Position numbers and translations under genes: made by a program. The notes beneath the pieces were generated by a model. It did not search any database. It was not told the DNA's origin and saw only the letters and a list, made by a program, of their open reading frames with translations. Shown piece by piece: positions 12,401-23,577 of a DNA stretch of 64,000 nt (position 1 is the first letter of the stretch; each line of letters begins with the position of its first letter). Origin of the DNA: Helicoverpa zea (lineage: Eukaryota > Arthropoda > Insecta > Lepidoptera > Noctuidae); contig NC_061467.1 in assembly GCF_022581195.2 (NCBI RefSeq), positions 6,882,001 through 6,946,000 on the forward strand, read 5' to 3'.

Positions 12401-14989
12401 CGGAATCTCATGATGGAAAATCGTATCATATTTGTGTTTGGACCTGTTAGAAAATTCTTCTAATGATTTTGCGTGCATTTATAATAACTTGTTCTAGTTT
12501 TTACTATTCATTTATTTTTAACATTCTTGTAGAGAAATTACACTTCTCATTTTAATGAAAACATGACTATACACTTTGTTGTATTTTACAATTTTAAAAT
12601 AATTCATTTCCAAGTTTGCGAAAAAACTCAATCTTTGCCATAGCCTAAGAAGGCAGACGAATCTTTGTTTATTAACTTAAGAACTCGTCCCGCCCCTTAT
12701 TCTACTTACACGAATATAGAAGTTTAGGTGACACTGACAGCGGTAGATTAGACGAAAAGAGACCGAAGCGTCGACGGGGTGGTGAGAAAAGTGATTCTTT
12801 ACATAGGTACCTACGTAATGCGAAGAGATTCGTTCGTTCGGTACAAAGGGATTTTGTCTGCAGACACCTTCAACTGCACACATTCTATTTAGAAAGAAAA
12901 AAAAATAAAAATAAGCAAAAGTAACAGTTAACTGTAAAGGTATTGTTATAGTCATTTAGGTATGATATTTGAAACTTAAATCGAAGATAAATAAAAAAAA
13001 ACACACTTTCGTACATTAAATATGTATAAATCTAATGTATTGTAATTTATACGCATGTCGCTTGAAATGCATCATAATGTAAACTACAACACTGTGCTTA
13101 GCTCAGAAGGAAGCTAATATTTTTCGAAATCATCTGAAATTGATTTTTAACTAGTGGTGCTACCACTCAGTCCGGCGGACAGACATGGTCATGTAGTGAT
13201 ATTTATGTGTCTGCCGAGATCATTGATGCTGACAACCACGAGGAACATTGAAGGTACACACACAAAGGTCATCAGCACGTGTTTGAGTGTTTTGCGTAGT
13301 AGCAAGTGTCTCGCGGAGCGCCCCACTCCAGACATGCATTTGAAAGTCCTGAGTCGGCACTCCCAGACGACCATAGTGCCAGATGTACCGGTACCGCCAT
13401 TGGTTGCCAGACACCCGCCAGTTTCACATCGCGCTCGGACTGCGCTCACGTTCCTTTACTCAATAAACACAGTGTTATGCAATTCTATAATTAAAAAGTG
13501 TGAATCAATGCGATAAACATTATGGTGTTGTGCAAAATAATTCACTTGCGAGATAGTGACTTTGTGTAGTGCAATCGGCATTGGATTTTGGTCGAACTTC
13601 GTATACTTATACACATAGAAGGTATTGAACACAAACATCATTTTTCTTTATTGTTGAAAGGATTATTATCTGTTAGTTATATCTGTATAATTTAAATATT
13701 CTAATTAATACTTGCAGGTGCATTATACTTAAAATGTTTTATCCCACTGTCTGTGCACTGCAAATAAATGTAACTCTTTAACGAACTAGCCGATTATCGC
13801 GATTTAAGCACTTGTTTTTCAAGAGAACTTATTTCCGTACCCGTATAAGTATAGTCTACATAACATACATTGAAAATTGTAGAAGAATTTTCAAAATCGC
13901 CTCAGTAGATACAGAAATCACCCAACAACACAAACTTAACGACACAAACTAAATACCTAGGTAGCTTTTTTAAATAAATGTACCTACTATGATTAAACCT
14001 AGGTACACATTGAAAGGAAACTTTGAGTTACGATAAATACTTGTTCGTATTTTATGCACGCAGGGTCTGTGTGTGTCGTTCTGTGTCCGAAACGCAGGTT
14101 TTTGCACCGATAAAAAGAAATATCCAATTCTAAATCAAGACTTTTTCAAAAAATCAAAGGCCATTTAATTACCCGGAAAAAATATAGCCCATGTCATTCG
14201 GGAATAGTTTATCTTGAAACAGTGAAACATTTATGTCAAATCGATTCAATAGTTACGGAAAAAAAATGTGTGTAGGTAATCCAAACCATTTTTTTTCTTT
14301 TCCTTCTGTTGACTAGGAAGTGGTGAAAGGAGACGTTTTGGGAGTGCTGTCCTTTTTGACTTCGACTTTAATAGTCATAAAGTGATATCAATATTTGTCT
14401 TTACTAAACGCGTCGGCGACAGTTTGCTCTTATCTTAGGGGAATCCGAAACGTAATAAAAAGTAATTAAATAGGTATGGACTTTAAAATAAATAAAAACT
14501 TAGCAATCTAAAGTTATGTGTTTATAAAAGCAAATCGTGTTAGTTACACTTCTTATAACAAGAATGGTCCAACCGTTTAAGGCGTTGACACTTGACAGCA
14601 CCCAAATGCACTTGTCTCAAACAATTTTTTGGCCAAATCTATACAGTTTTTTGACGGCGAAAAAAATATATGTTAATCTTGAACATACTTCTAAGAACCC
14701 TGTTAATTTCAAAACACATTCTCGAAAAGTTTTCTCGATACAAAAAAAATAACCTTACCTCTTAAAATGATCTTCCAACAAAAGTATCTGTATTACTTAT
14801 CAACGCACATTGTTATTTGTAACATTAACAAGTCCATACGTAAATACAGAATATAGTTGATTTTTATTTTTGTCTACTCAACTCATTTTAAAGTTTAATT
14901 TATATTATGTTACGAACGTTACGAACTGCCCGTCATGAGGCTTCTCTTTCATACGTATTTTGTTTTGGGTGCTGTCAGTCTCTTAAGAT
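12401..14989. other. Non-coding stretch with a GC-rich patch
   Basis: A block at about 13154-13460 is clearly GC-richer than its surroundings, is open in several overlapping frames, and is followed by an AATAAA-containing sequence (13461-13470, 'caataaacac'). It could be an LTR piece, a non-coding exon or another repeat. No domain is recognised. The remainder is AT-rich with nothing I can name. Confidence 0.35.
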
Positions 14990-15473
14990 TAGGGCTGCCA
15001 TCCGTCCGGGTTTCCCCGGATTTGTCCTCGTTTGGAGGCCGTCCGGGGGCCGTCCGGGCTGGGTTTCGAGAAGTGTCCGGGGAAAACCCGGACACTTTTC
15101 ATGTAAGGAAGCGCTTCATCTATACTTCTATGCTAATATTATAAAGAGGAAAACTTTGTTTGTTTGTTTGGTTGTAATGAATAGGCTCAAAAACTACTGG
15201 ACCGTTTCTAAAAATTCTTTCACCATTCGAAAGCTACATTATCCACGAGTAACATAGGCTATATTTTATCCCGGTATGGGCAGTACCACGTAGGTCCCGT
15301 TACCATGGGACGCGGGTGAAACCGCGGGAAAACGGCTAGTTGAATTTAAAGCTAATAGTAAATGGATTACAAAGAAGGTATTATTTTGTTTAAAAAAAAT
15401 CGTAATTTACGCCAAATGTCCGGATTTTTCTAATTTTTGTCTGGGTTTGGCGAAATTCGAGATGGCAGCCCTA
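14990..15473. mobile_element. hAT-type MITE with a nested Helitron-like element
   Basis: The ends TAGGGCTGCCATC and (inverted) GATGGCAGCCCTA are flanked by a perfect 8-bp duplication CTTAAGAT (14982-14989 and 15474-15481). An 8-bp duplication with T-A-G-G-G ends fits the hAT superfamily. The interior carries 'gtccgggtttccccggattt' and its echo near the right end. A Helitron-like copy (15120-15345) interrupts it. Removing that copy restores the layout of the second copy at 15996-16273. Confidence 0.8.
15120..15345 (+). mobile_element. Non-autonomous Helitron-like element
   Basis: It starts TCTATACTTCTATGC and ends in CTAG (about 15341-15344). A short hairpin (CGCGG-gtgaaa-CCGCG) lies just upstream of CTAG. 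No target duplication is formed. The flanks rejoin as 'cttca' + 'ttgaattt', matching the uninterrupted second MITE copy. A hairpin before CTRR and insertion without duplication are the Helitron signatures. There is no coding capacity. Confidence 0.7.
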
Positions 15474-15943
15474 CTTAAGATGACCATAAGAATGTAGGCA
15501 GCTGAGACCCAAGGGAAAGACAAGATAAGATTTTTGTCACCATTCGGCTACGGGAAACAGTTATCTGTGGAGCGGGTAAAACAGCGGGCGGAAACCAGTA
15601 TTAGATATCATTACATAGTATAAAACAAAGTCGTTTTCTCTGTGCCTATGTATGCTTAAATCTCTAAAACCAAGGAACGGATTTTGATGCGGTTTTTTTA
15701 AATAGATAGTGATTGACGAGGAAAGTTTATATATACATATAAATAACATGCATTAAATCGTGGAGAAATACTGTTACCCATACGAAATAGGGTCGGGTCG
15801 CTAATTATTTATAATTTCAATCTCAAATCCATGGTAATAGTGCAGCCAAATACGTTTTTGCAAAATAGCACTTTTCAGCTACAGAGCCAACTGGCTACTT
15901 AATGCAAAGACTATTAAAAAATAGGTCTGTACTGCTATATAAT

Positions 15944-16406
15944 TTACTAGCCGCTTTCCCGCGGTTTCACGTGGGAGCTACTGCCCGCACCATCGTAGGG
16001 CTGCCATCCGTCCGGGTTTCCCCGGATTTGTCCTCGTTTGGAGGCCATCCGGGCGGGGTTTCAAGAAGTGTCCGGGGAAAACCTGGACACTTTTTATGTA
16101 AGCAAGCACCTCATTGAATTTAAGTTGGTTAATGGTAATAGTAAATGGATTACAAATTAGGTATTATTTTGTTTTAAAAAAATCGTACTTGTTCAGGAAA
16201 TGCGATTTACGCCAAATGTCCGGGTTTTTTTAATGTTTGTCCGGGTTTGGCGAAATTCGAGATGGCAGCCCTACTCGCAGATAATATAGCTTTCTAATGG
16301 TGAAAGAATATTTAAAATCGGTCCAGTGGTTTTTGAGTTTATCCATTACAACCAAACAAACAAACAAACAAAGTTTTCCTCTTTATAATAATATATTAGT
16401 ATAGAT
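15944..16406 (-). mobile_element. Helitron-like element containing an hAT-type MITE
   Basis: Reverse-oriented copy of the family at 15120-15345. It begins 'tactagccgctttcccgcgg' and ends near 'tattagtatagat'. An hAT-type MITE lies inside at 15996-16273. Compared with the copy at 41012-41205, about 23 bp around the MITE ('gggataaaatatagcc...') are missing. Confidence 0.65.
15996..16273. mobile_element. hAT-type MITE, second copy
   Basis: Ends TAGGGCTGCCATC...GATGGCAGCCCTA and interior as in 14990-15473, but without the nested Helitron-like sequence. The flanking 8-mers (caccatcg and ctcgcaga) do not match. With the missing 23 bp of host element, this suggests rearrangement after or during insertion. 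Confidence 0.75.
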
Positions 16407-16484
16407 GAGTTGACACGTGATGTCGAAGCGAGGCCACGAGCTACATCACAATCACAGACTTATTTTGACAAAAATGTAGGTAGA

Positions 16485-16735
16485 TCATCATCGTCCTGTC
16501 CTTATCCCAATTTTATTTGGGATCGTAGCAGCATGTTTACCCCTTCCATCCTCTTCTTATGCCGTCGTCACAAGTAACATTCTTTCCTACCATATCGACT
16601 TTCACACAATCCATCGTTTCTTTGGTCGTCCTCTTCCGCTATATCAATAGGCCACGTTCGTACTCATTATCTTCCTCACAACATGACTTTCATTCCTCCG
16701 CATCACATGCCCATACCATAACAGCCGTTTTCTGT
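16485..16735. repeat. Lepidopteran LINE-tail repeat
   Basis: 'cttatcccaattttatttgg' through 'accatatcgactttcacaca' to 'cacatgcccataccataaca' matches a second copy at 49195-49450 with moderate divergence. There is no coding content. Confidence 0.6.
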
Positions 16736-17084
16736 ATATAGATGAATAAATAAAATGTAAACTACCATGTTTTTAAAGTATTTGCATCGTCTGCTCGGTA
16801 TAACGACGTTTGTGCATGTGAAATATGCAAATGTATATTTAGTTTTCAAGGTTGCCGTTCTTTAAATACAATGTCAGTGAAGGACAATGACCTACTGCGC
16901 CATTTAAATATGACGTTATCTTCCCACTAGTACCACTACTAGTGAACCTATACGAATGTATATGAATGAAAAAACGAATAACTCGATTGTTAACTTTATA
17001 ACGAGGATCAAAATTCTTTAATTAAGGTTTTTTAAACACTCTGCGACCCAAAACATCAGTTTTCCTAAAACAACTGTTTACTAG

Positions 17085-17261
17085 CAGCCAGTTTCCTCAT
17101 CAAAAGTAAAAGCCAAAGTAATGTCATAAAGTAAAAGTAACGGTCAAATTCGTTTCTTCAAGGCTGAAGTAACAGCCAAACTAATAGATAAAACGAATTT
17201 GACCGTTACTTTTACTTTATGACATTACTTTGGCTTTTACTTTTGATGAAGAAACCGGCTG
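17085..17261. mobile_element. Foldback MITE, Harbinger-like (copy 1 of 3)
   Basis: The arms are near-perfect inverted repeats (CAGCCAGTTTCCTCATCAAA to TTTGATGAAGAAACCGGCTG) around a short core, so the whole 177 bp can fold into one hairpin. Sister copies at 35426 and 50971 are flanked by TTA on both sides, the 3-bp duplication of PIF/Harbinger elements. This copy has imperfect TAG/TAA flanks. Confidence 0.75.
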
Positions 17262-17559
17262 TAAGAGGCACACTATCGGCGATAAAAGCGTCCATGAAGC
17301 ACTTTGCTTTGCCATATTTTCATACGGTCATTGGTATCCACCCACCAGCAAAGAGGACGGAGTCGGTCCCTTGTCCACTCACTGCAACCACCTTCCAATG
17401 CGTCACCAAGTCCATCTTGAGAACGTTCTCCCTAACGTTATGAGTATATATTAATAACAAAAGTTCATTATAGTTTTTTTATTCACAGGCACCCAAGGCA
17501 GAAACTTGGAACTACTTACATATTTTGTTTTTGAAGAAAGAATCACCTGTAAAAGAATA

Positions 17560-20547
17560 ATGGACAGTGGTGAGTAAATTCCTCAGCATTCAAAATTATT
17601 TAAGTGCCTCAAATGAGACAATCCTGGGTAGATACAGATTGAACATTTGAATGAAAAAAATATTGGCTTACTCGTTATCCCGTAATGAAAATAGGTAGTT
17701 AGAATACATTATTTTAATTCTCTGACATATCACAATATCTTTCAACGAAATTTTTCGATTACCCTTTTTAATCTCAAAAACTACATATGTGCAGCTAACT
17801 AATTAATAATATGAATTAGTTAACATTACAGCAATCATTTTGACGATTCCTATTTTTGCCAAAAAAGTTGGGTTAGCATGTTGTAGGGCTCTAAATTATA
17901 AAAAATGTAGAGAATGTTATGTAATACGAGATTCTCTTTTTTATGTTTATTTACATAGCTATCTACGATACATATAAAAACATTCTCTTTTTGTTTTAGC
18001 AAACGTGTTGTGTCAGATGGCTCAGTATGACTTCAATTGTCCAATCGACGTTACAATGATATTTGAGGACAGTGATGATGACTCTCAAACGAGGACATCT
18101 GAGGACCCACAGAAAGAGGAAAATGAGAAGGACAATACAAATGTATCAAGCCCACATACAAATTTATCAGGACGAAGTAATGAATCAGAATGCTGTAAAG
18201 AAAATGAAAATACTGAATGTAAATCAGAATGCAGGACTTTAGAACAATTAATTATTAATAAAATAACAGATTTCGTTCAGAAAGAGAAACCAGTGGAGGG
18301 TAAATTAAATGGAGAAAATGCCGATAAACAGAGTAATGATAACAATTTAGGAACAAACGGAATAAACCAAAACAAAGATAGTCCTATCGATAGATTAAAT
18401 ATTCCCGATGAGAATGGGCATACTTTTAATGTAGGCAGTAATGCAAATATCGAGCAGAGTGGTAACAAAGAACCTGTACTTAGCAAAAGTCAAACGAAAA
18501 ATAAAAAACCAGATATTACGTTTTTAGAAGATTTACTAAACAAGGTTTCTGAACACTTGGTACTTATAATGCGTACTTTTTGCCACTACGGCGCAAAAAG
18601 AGCAAATCAGGGTAGTGACAGTGAGAATCGACAAAGAATATTCCATTTCGTAAGAAATCACTTTTTCGAATTGTCATTTCGTACAGTGGAAACTATCATT
18701 TTGCCGCAGGAACATAATACTACTTTTATGAATCAGTTTTTAGAAAAAACTGTTGAAATTGCCAACCAAAAATCTCAACCCTGGGTGTGTCACCGCGGAC
18801 ATGTGCGACCATTTCTCATGGATTTAATTCGATGGACAAAACAGAGGATAGAGTATAATACAAAAAATGAACAGCGACCAAAGAGGAATGAAAATGCAAT
18901 TTTGAAGCAACATTTGGCCACATCTCCCCAGATATTTAACCTTCCACAAACACAAAGTATAAACCCACAGAACTGTAACGCATCTCCAACGATACAAAAT
19001 AACCTGTGTATATTTTCATCGGGAGTCCCTGGGGGTGAAATAAGCATAAATGTAAATTCAAATCTATTAAGAAATGTCACGGAACCACATTACACAAGCA
19101 AAGAATATGAAAATAACAACTATAATAGTTATTCGCCAAACGGAGTAGTGACTCAAGGAAGCACTTCTGCACCACCATTACACGAAAATCAGTACAGTTA
19201 TATGCAAAATAATAATACTACATACAATCGTCCTCCACCTCCTTACACACAGAAAAATTTAAAAAACTTTACTCAAATGCTACGACAGAGTAATAAGAAA
19301 AACAAAAATATGCGTCAGCATCATCATCAGCAGCAGCATTACAAGGAACAAATATCTCCAACAGAAAACAGACCAAACCAACAAGCAACTAGTTATCAAA
19401 ACTATCAGAGCATGGCACAACCAATGCAAAACTACCAAAATCAAGTGCACTACATCAACAGCAGCCAATCCCCGACTGACAATTCTTTAAACTCCAGATT
19501 ACACTATAACATAAACGCTTCAACGGTAAGTACAAAACAGCAACAAACATCTTTATTTATAATTTTTAGTACCTAGTACTTTTTAATAATTTATTATTTT
19601 AAATTCTTGATTGCAGCAGGAAAATCCAATGAATTCCGGTCCAGTAATATCTAATGTTATATCCTATGGTCAAAAGTCGGGAACTCCAAGCGACCGCTGC
19701 ACCATGTGTGGCAAGATTACATCAGCCCCATACATCCCTCCCAATAGACCGGTATACTGCAGTTACCTTTGTCAGGTAATACATTATCTATAAATTCTAT
19801 CATTATAAAGGTGAAGAATTTGCTTATTTGCCTGAACTCGCTAACCTCAGGAACTAGCCCTAGTGGAAATTATGTATAATGAAAATCTTTGTAACTTTTT
19901 ATCTGGACCATGGAGAACAATATGATAGCGGTGATGCCATAACGGAAGATCTCCTAAGAAAGTGTCGCGCCAAAATGTGGTTGTTCGGAGGACGAGGAAC
20001 GTTAGGCCGCGGCCCCATGTCCATTCAGTCAGCGCGTGAGAGCGCATCAACAGCGAAATATCGACTGAATGGGTAATGGATGCCGCACCGTTGGCGGCAC
20101 CGTGCTGCGGCGCGGCGCCGTGCCGTGGCCAAGCGACGGCGCCACAACGTCACACGGCCGGCGCCGCGCCGTGGACATGGGGCCGCGGCCTTACAGTTTT
20201 TGCCCTTATGCGCCTTCTTTGAAACCCGCCCATTTTTTGTAATACTAAAAATCGGTGACAGATGTCCTAAAGAATCCGAACCGATCCGAAATCCGTTTCT
20301 AGGTATGTAGTAAAAATAGGCGCCTGACCTATTTCCCTTATGGCATTTTCGCTCATCTTTCCTTACCCCTTGATGAAGCAAGTCTCAGAACATTCTATAC
20401 ATTCGGAAACTTTTGTCAAAACACACGCTACCCTATGACTACAGATATTTTTGTCTTGTGTGCATTTGACTATCTTTGTTGTTTCAGGAATTGGACAAAC
20501 AATTTTACACCGCCCAAAAGCAGCCTGCGTGGGCCTGTAATTCTTAA
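17560..20547 (+). CDS. Unrecognised protein with C-terminal Cys4 zinc-finger-like motif (584 aa, 4 exons)
   Basis: Exons 17560-17569, 18000-19525, 19617-19775 and 20488-20547 join with matching phases and GT/AG borders. ATG is at 17560 and TAA at 20545-20547. Residues 1-170 are acidic and Asn/Ser-rich. About 178-290 looks globular and helical, with a 'PWVCHRGHVRPFLMDLIRW' stretch. About 290-512 is Q/N/Y-rich with low-complexity His/Gln runs. The C-terminus carries C540-x2-C543 ... C560-x3-C564, in the style of MYM/TRASH/FCS zinc ribbons. I do not recognise the gene. The composition suggests a nuclear or RNP protein, but that is inference only. The first exon may begin at 17489 (after an AG acceptor) and stays open upstream of the ATG, so a longer N-terminus from an earlier exon is possible. 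The third exon has a tandem CAGCAG acceptor. AATAAA lies at 20715-20720. Confidence 0.75.
20005..20190. mobile_element. GC-rich MITE with TTA duplication (Harbinger-like)
   Basis: GGCCGCGGCCCCATGTCCA at 20005 is repeated inverted, ending at 20190, and TTA flanks both sides (20002-20004, 20191-20193). The interior is very GC-rich ('gcggcgcggcgccgtgccg'). A TTA duplication and short GC-rich inverted ends fit PIF/Harbinger MITEs. It lies in the last intron of the gene at 17560-20547. The overlapping Arg/Ala-rich open frames are composition artefacts. Confidence 0.75.
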
Positions 20548-20714
20548 AACCCAGAAGATTGTACATACCTATATTTTTTTATTTGAATTCAATATAATAA
20601 GTTTTATATCAACTGATTTGAGTGATTTTATTTTCTGTCCTTTTTTAGGATTTTGTACCCAAATGTAGGTAATAAGTTTTACTAGGTATATGACATAATG
20701 AGTCATGTCACTAG

Positions 20715-20720
20715 AATAAA
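20715..20720 (+). terminator. Candidate poly(A) signal
   Basis: AATAAA about 170 nt after the stop codon of the gene ending at 20547. A second hexamer lies about 40 nt further on. Confidence 0.4.
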
Positions 20721-20779
20721 TCAAATCAAATCAAATCACTATGATAAATTAATTAGAATAAAGAAAGCTGAAACGGAAT

Positions 20780-21105
20780 CTCATTACTACAAGATTTTCT
20801 TTTCCGTCTGTACCCTGTCTGTCACCAGGACCTCATGAACTGTGCTGGACGGTTGAAATCCGTCCGTCCGCGACCTCGCACACGACGCAGACAGTCTTCT
20901 GCGACACGGTCGGACGAATCGGGTGACCGTTCAGTGTGTTGTCGAAGATCTCGTTTGTTTCTGTGTCTGAGGCAGGATGACCAAGAGAGATTTTTGAAGT
21001 TCGAGAAATACCAAGTTTTACTACCTATTTGGTACCAGACATCAAATAATTCGTACCTACCTCGCTATAGAGGGAAAACTATTACGAGGAAAGTGGCCAG
21101 CCATT
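20780..21105. other. Stretch after the zinc-finger gene, unassigned
   Basis: A moderately GC-rich block (20830-20990) is open on the + strand with Arg-rich translation. I see no domain, no clear splice partners and no repeat copy. It may be an old transposon fragment. Confidence 0.3.
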
Positions 21106-21109
21106 CGGA

Positions 21110-21405
21110 CATCGTGGTCGTGGTGGCCTAGTGGGTAAAGAACCAACCTCTCGAGTATGAGGGTGTGGGTTCGATTCCAAATCAGGCAAGTACCAATGCA
21201 AACTTTTCTAAGTTTGTATGTACTTTCTGGGTATAACTTAGACACTAATGGCTGATTAAAAGGTGAAGGAAAACATCTCGAGGAAACCTGGACTATAAAG
21301 TCTGAAATCACCAACCCGCATTGAGCAAGCGTGGTGATTAATGTTCAATCCTTCTCCCTGTGAGAGGAGGCCTGTGCCCAGCAGTGGGACGATAAAAAGG
21401 CTGTA
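21110..21405 (+). repeat. tRNA-headed SINE, full length
   Basis: Box A-like 'gtggcctagtgggtaaagaa' and box B-like 'gggttcgattcc' are followed by 'accaatgcaaacttttctaa' and the tail 'gaggcctgtgcccagcagtg' + 'ggacgataaa'. A related copy is at 53020-53305, and its 3' half is at 47264-47425. I recognise the tail as a widespread lepidopteran SINE/LINE 3' sequence. Confidence 0.7.
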
Positions 21406-21764
21406 ACAGTACCAGTAACAGGCGCCTTCGCCCAGGCCAGATAAATACGGTGGGCATGAACAGTTATGAGTGAACTTACGAGGCATTCTATGACTTAATG
21501 TTACCGCGGCCCTGGTACATAAAATACCTACGAATTTATATAATAATCACGATAACTTTTTTGTAAGTAAAAGTCTGACACTCCCTCACTGCTGTTAACC
21601 ACAGAGTACATTACAAGCTCTTAACCCACAGCGGGAGGAGTCATTTGATGATTTTTGCCATCGTTAAAATAAAAAAAGATGGGTATCAGTCAACGATTTT
21701 GAGTATTATAAAAAATGGGTGGGTTGCAAAGAAGGCGTATAAAGGCGACAGTTATCAAATCTTA

Positions 21765-21955
21765 CTTCTTACTTATATTATAAATGTGAAAGTTTGTGAG
21801 AATGTATGGATTTATGTTTGTTATTCAATCACACAAAAACGGCTGGACCGATTTCATTGAAATTCGGAACGTAGATAGGTGATAACCTGGATTAACACAT
21901 AGGCTACTTTTTATCAACACACCACGCGGGCGAAGCCGCTGGCGGAAGCTAGTAT
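21765..21955 (+). mobile_element. Helitron-like element, non-autonomous
   Basis: It runs from 'cttatattataaatgtgaaa' to 'gccgctggcggaagctagta', with a CTAG 3' end. Body text such as 'aaaacggctggaccgatttc' is shared with 52419-52852. It abuts the MITE starting at 21958. Confidence 0.55.
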
Positions 21956-21957
21956 AC

Positions 21958-22096
21958 TATAATCATCGGCAGGGATATTGAGCCCTGACCTTCACCTGCG
22001 CAGAAGCGATCTGTTGGTTTATTGCCTTATGTGTACAGTGCGCAAAGCGATACCCACTCTTCCGCCGAGAACTCAATATCCGTACCGGTAACTATA
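21958..22096. mobile_element. MITE derived from the DD82E element (copy 1)
   Basis: 139 bp with inverted ends of the type TATAGTTATCGGCACGGAT / ATCCGTGCCGATAACTATA. The left part ('ccctgaccttcacctgcgca') and right part ('gtgcgcaaagcgat') match the two ends of the transposase-bearing element at 22321-25410. It has no coding capacity and is best read as an internal-deletion derivative. Confidence 0.7.
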
Positions 22097-22119
22097 CAAG
22101 CCAATATTTATATACAACT

Positions 22120-22245
22120 CGTGCCGATAAAGAATGGGATTAGAAATCGCGACAGCTGTATTCAACTCTCGCTCATGTGCTATAGTGTATGAGCGAGAGG
22201 TAAATACAGCTGTCGCGATTTCTAATCCCATTCTTTATCGGCACG
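22120..22245. repeat. 126-bp foldback sequence with 57-nt arms
   Basis: The left arm begins CGTGCCGATAAAGAATGGGA. The right arm is its reverse complement with only a few mismatches, and the loop is 12 nt (22177-22188). The transcript of either strand would form one long hairpin. No second copy in this window and no clear target duplication. Confidence 0.85.
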
Positions 22246-22617
22246 GTAGTACATTTCTAAGTATTTAAATGCTTTGGTTATAGGTGTACCTTATAGTTAT
22301 AAGTCAATGGTGTACCTCCAGTCTCCAGTCGGCAAGGTTATTGAGCCCTGACCTTCACCTGCGCAGAAGTGATTTATTAGGTCCCTTTGGTGGTATGAAG
22401 TGAGCGCGGGGGCGGCGGTAAAGCGGTGATTGGCCCGCAACGCATCGCCTCATAGCCGTCTGCCGTCACTCGGGATTGCTTGTTTGCGGCGGTTGACGTA
22501 CGTCACGACGAGTATACACTTCGGACCAATTTTTAAACTACGTCGTTTTAATTATCTGGTAAGTTACAAATCAAATATTTTATGTGAATTTATTATTCAT
22601 AAATATTTCATAGTTTG

Positions 22618-22751
22618 TATAATCATCGGCAACGATATTGAGCCCTGACCTTCACCTGCGCAGAAGTGATTTATTGGTTTATTGAGCGTACAGTGCGCAA
22701 AGCGATCCCCACTCTACCGTCGAGAGCTCATTATCCGTGCCGATAACTATA
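22618..22751. mobile_element. MITE derived from the DD82E element (copy 2, nested)
   Basis: Complete MITE of the 21958 family with TATA-type ends ('tataatcatcggcaacgata' on the left, 'tccgtgccgataactata' on the right). It is inserted inside the probable 5'UTR intron of the transposase-bearing relative. Confidence 0.7.
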
Positions 22752-22967
22752 ATCATGGTAAAATCTTTTTTCATTCAATTATTTTATTTCTTTGAAAGTG
22801 TATTGGAGAACGTTTATTGATACACTTGGACATTTGTTATTACTGTTTTTGTTTACTTGTTATCAAACTCGCCGCTCGTATGAGTATCTCGCCTCGGATG
22901 CAATAACAAACTTTCCCTACTTCTTTTTCTCTTCTTTATCGAAATGTGCTATACTTTAATATAGTTT

Positions 22968-23536
22968 TTAGGGTTCCGTAGCCAAAATGGCAAAAACGGA
23001 ACCCTTATAGTTTCGTCATGTCCGTCTGTCCGTCTGTCCGTCTGTCCGTCTGTCACAGCCGATTTACTCGGAAACTATAAGTACTACAGTGATGAAATTT
23101 GATGGGAATATGTGTTGTATGAACCGCTACAAAAATATGACACTAAATAGTAAAAAAAAGAATTGGGGGTGGGGCCCCCCATACATGTAACTGAGGGATG
23201 AAATTTTTTTTTTCGATGTACATACCCGTGTGGGGTATCAATGGAAAGGTCTTTTAAAATGATATAAAGTTTTCTAAAAAACATTTTTCTTAAAGTGAAC
23301 GGTTTTTGAGATATCAGCTCTCAAAGTCGTAAAAAGTATGTCCCCCCCCCTCTATTTTTATAACTACGGGGTATAAAATTCTAAAAAAAATAGAGGTGAT
23401 GCATGCTAATTAACTCTTTCAACGATTTTTGGTTTGATCAAAGTATCTCTTATAGTTTTTGAGATAGGTTGATTTAACTGTAATTTACGGAACCCTTCGT
23501 GCACGAGTCCGACTCGCACTTGGCCGGTTTTTTTAA
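22968..23536. repeat. Lepidopteran interspersed repeat with terminal hairpin
   Basis: It begins 'agggttccgtagccaaaatg' followed by 'gcaaaaacggaaccc', a 9-10-bp hairpin. A GTCC/GTCT microsatellite (23020-23053) follows. It ends 'gagtccgactcgcacttggc' + 'cggttttttt'. I recognise both ends as a very common repeat of lepidopteran genomes. Its class is uncertain and it is non-coding here. Confidence 0.6.
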
Positions 23537-23577
23537 TTGTACAATTCATGTTTATTTAAATTCTTTTTAGGTATAAC

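Noticed and set aside
20025..20381. Arg/Ala-rich open frames on both strands
   Set aside because: They lie in a GC-rich MITE within the last intron of the unrecognised gene. Composition alone keeps them open.
21110..21200. tRNA-like sequence with box A and box B
   Set aside because: It continues into a repeated SINE body and tail found elsewhere in the window. No cloverleaf with acceptor stem could be drawn, so it is not a tRNA gene.
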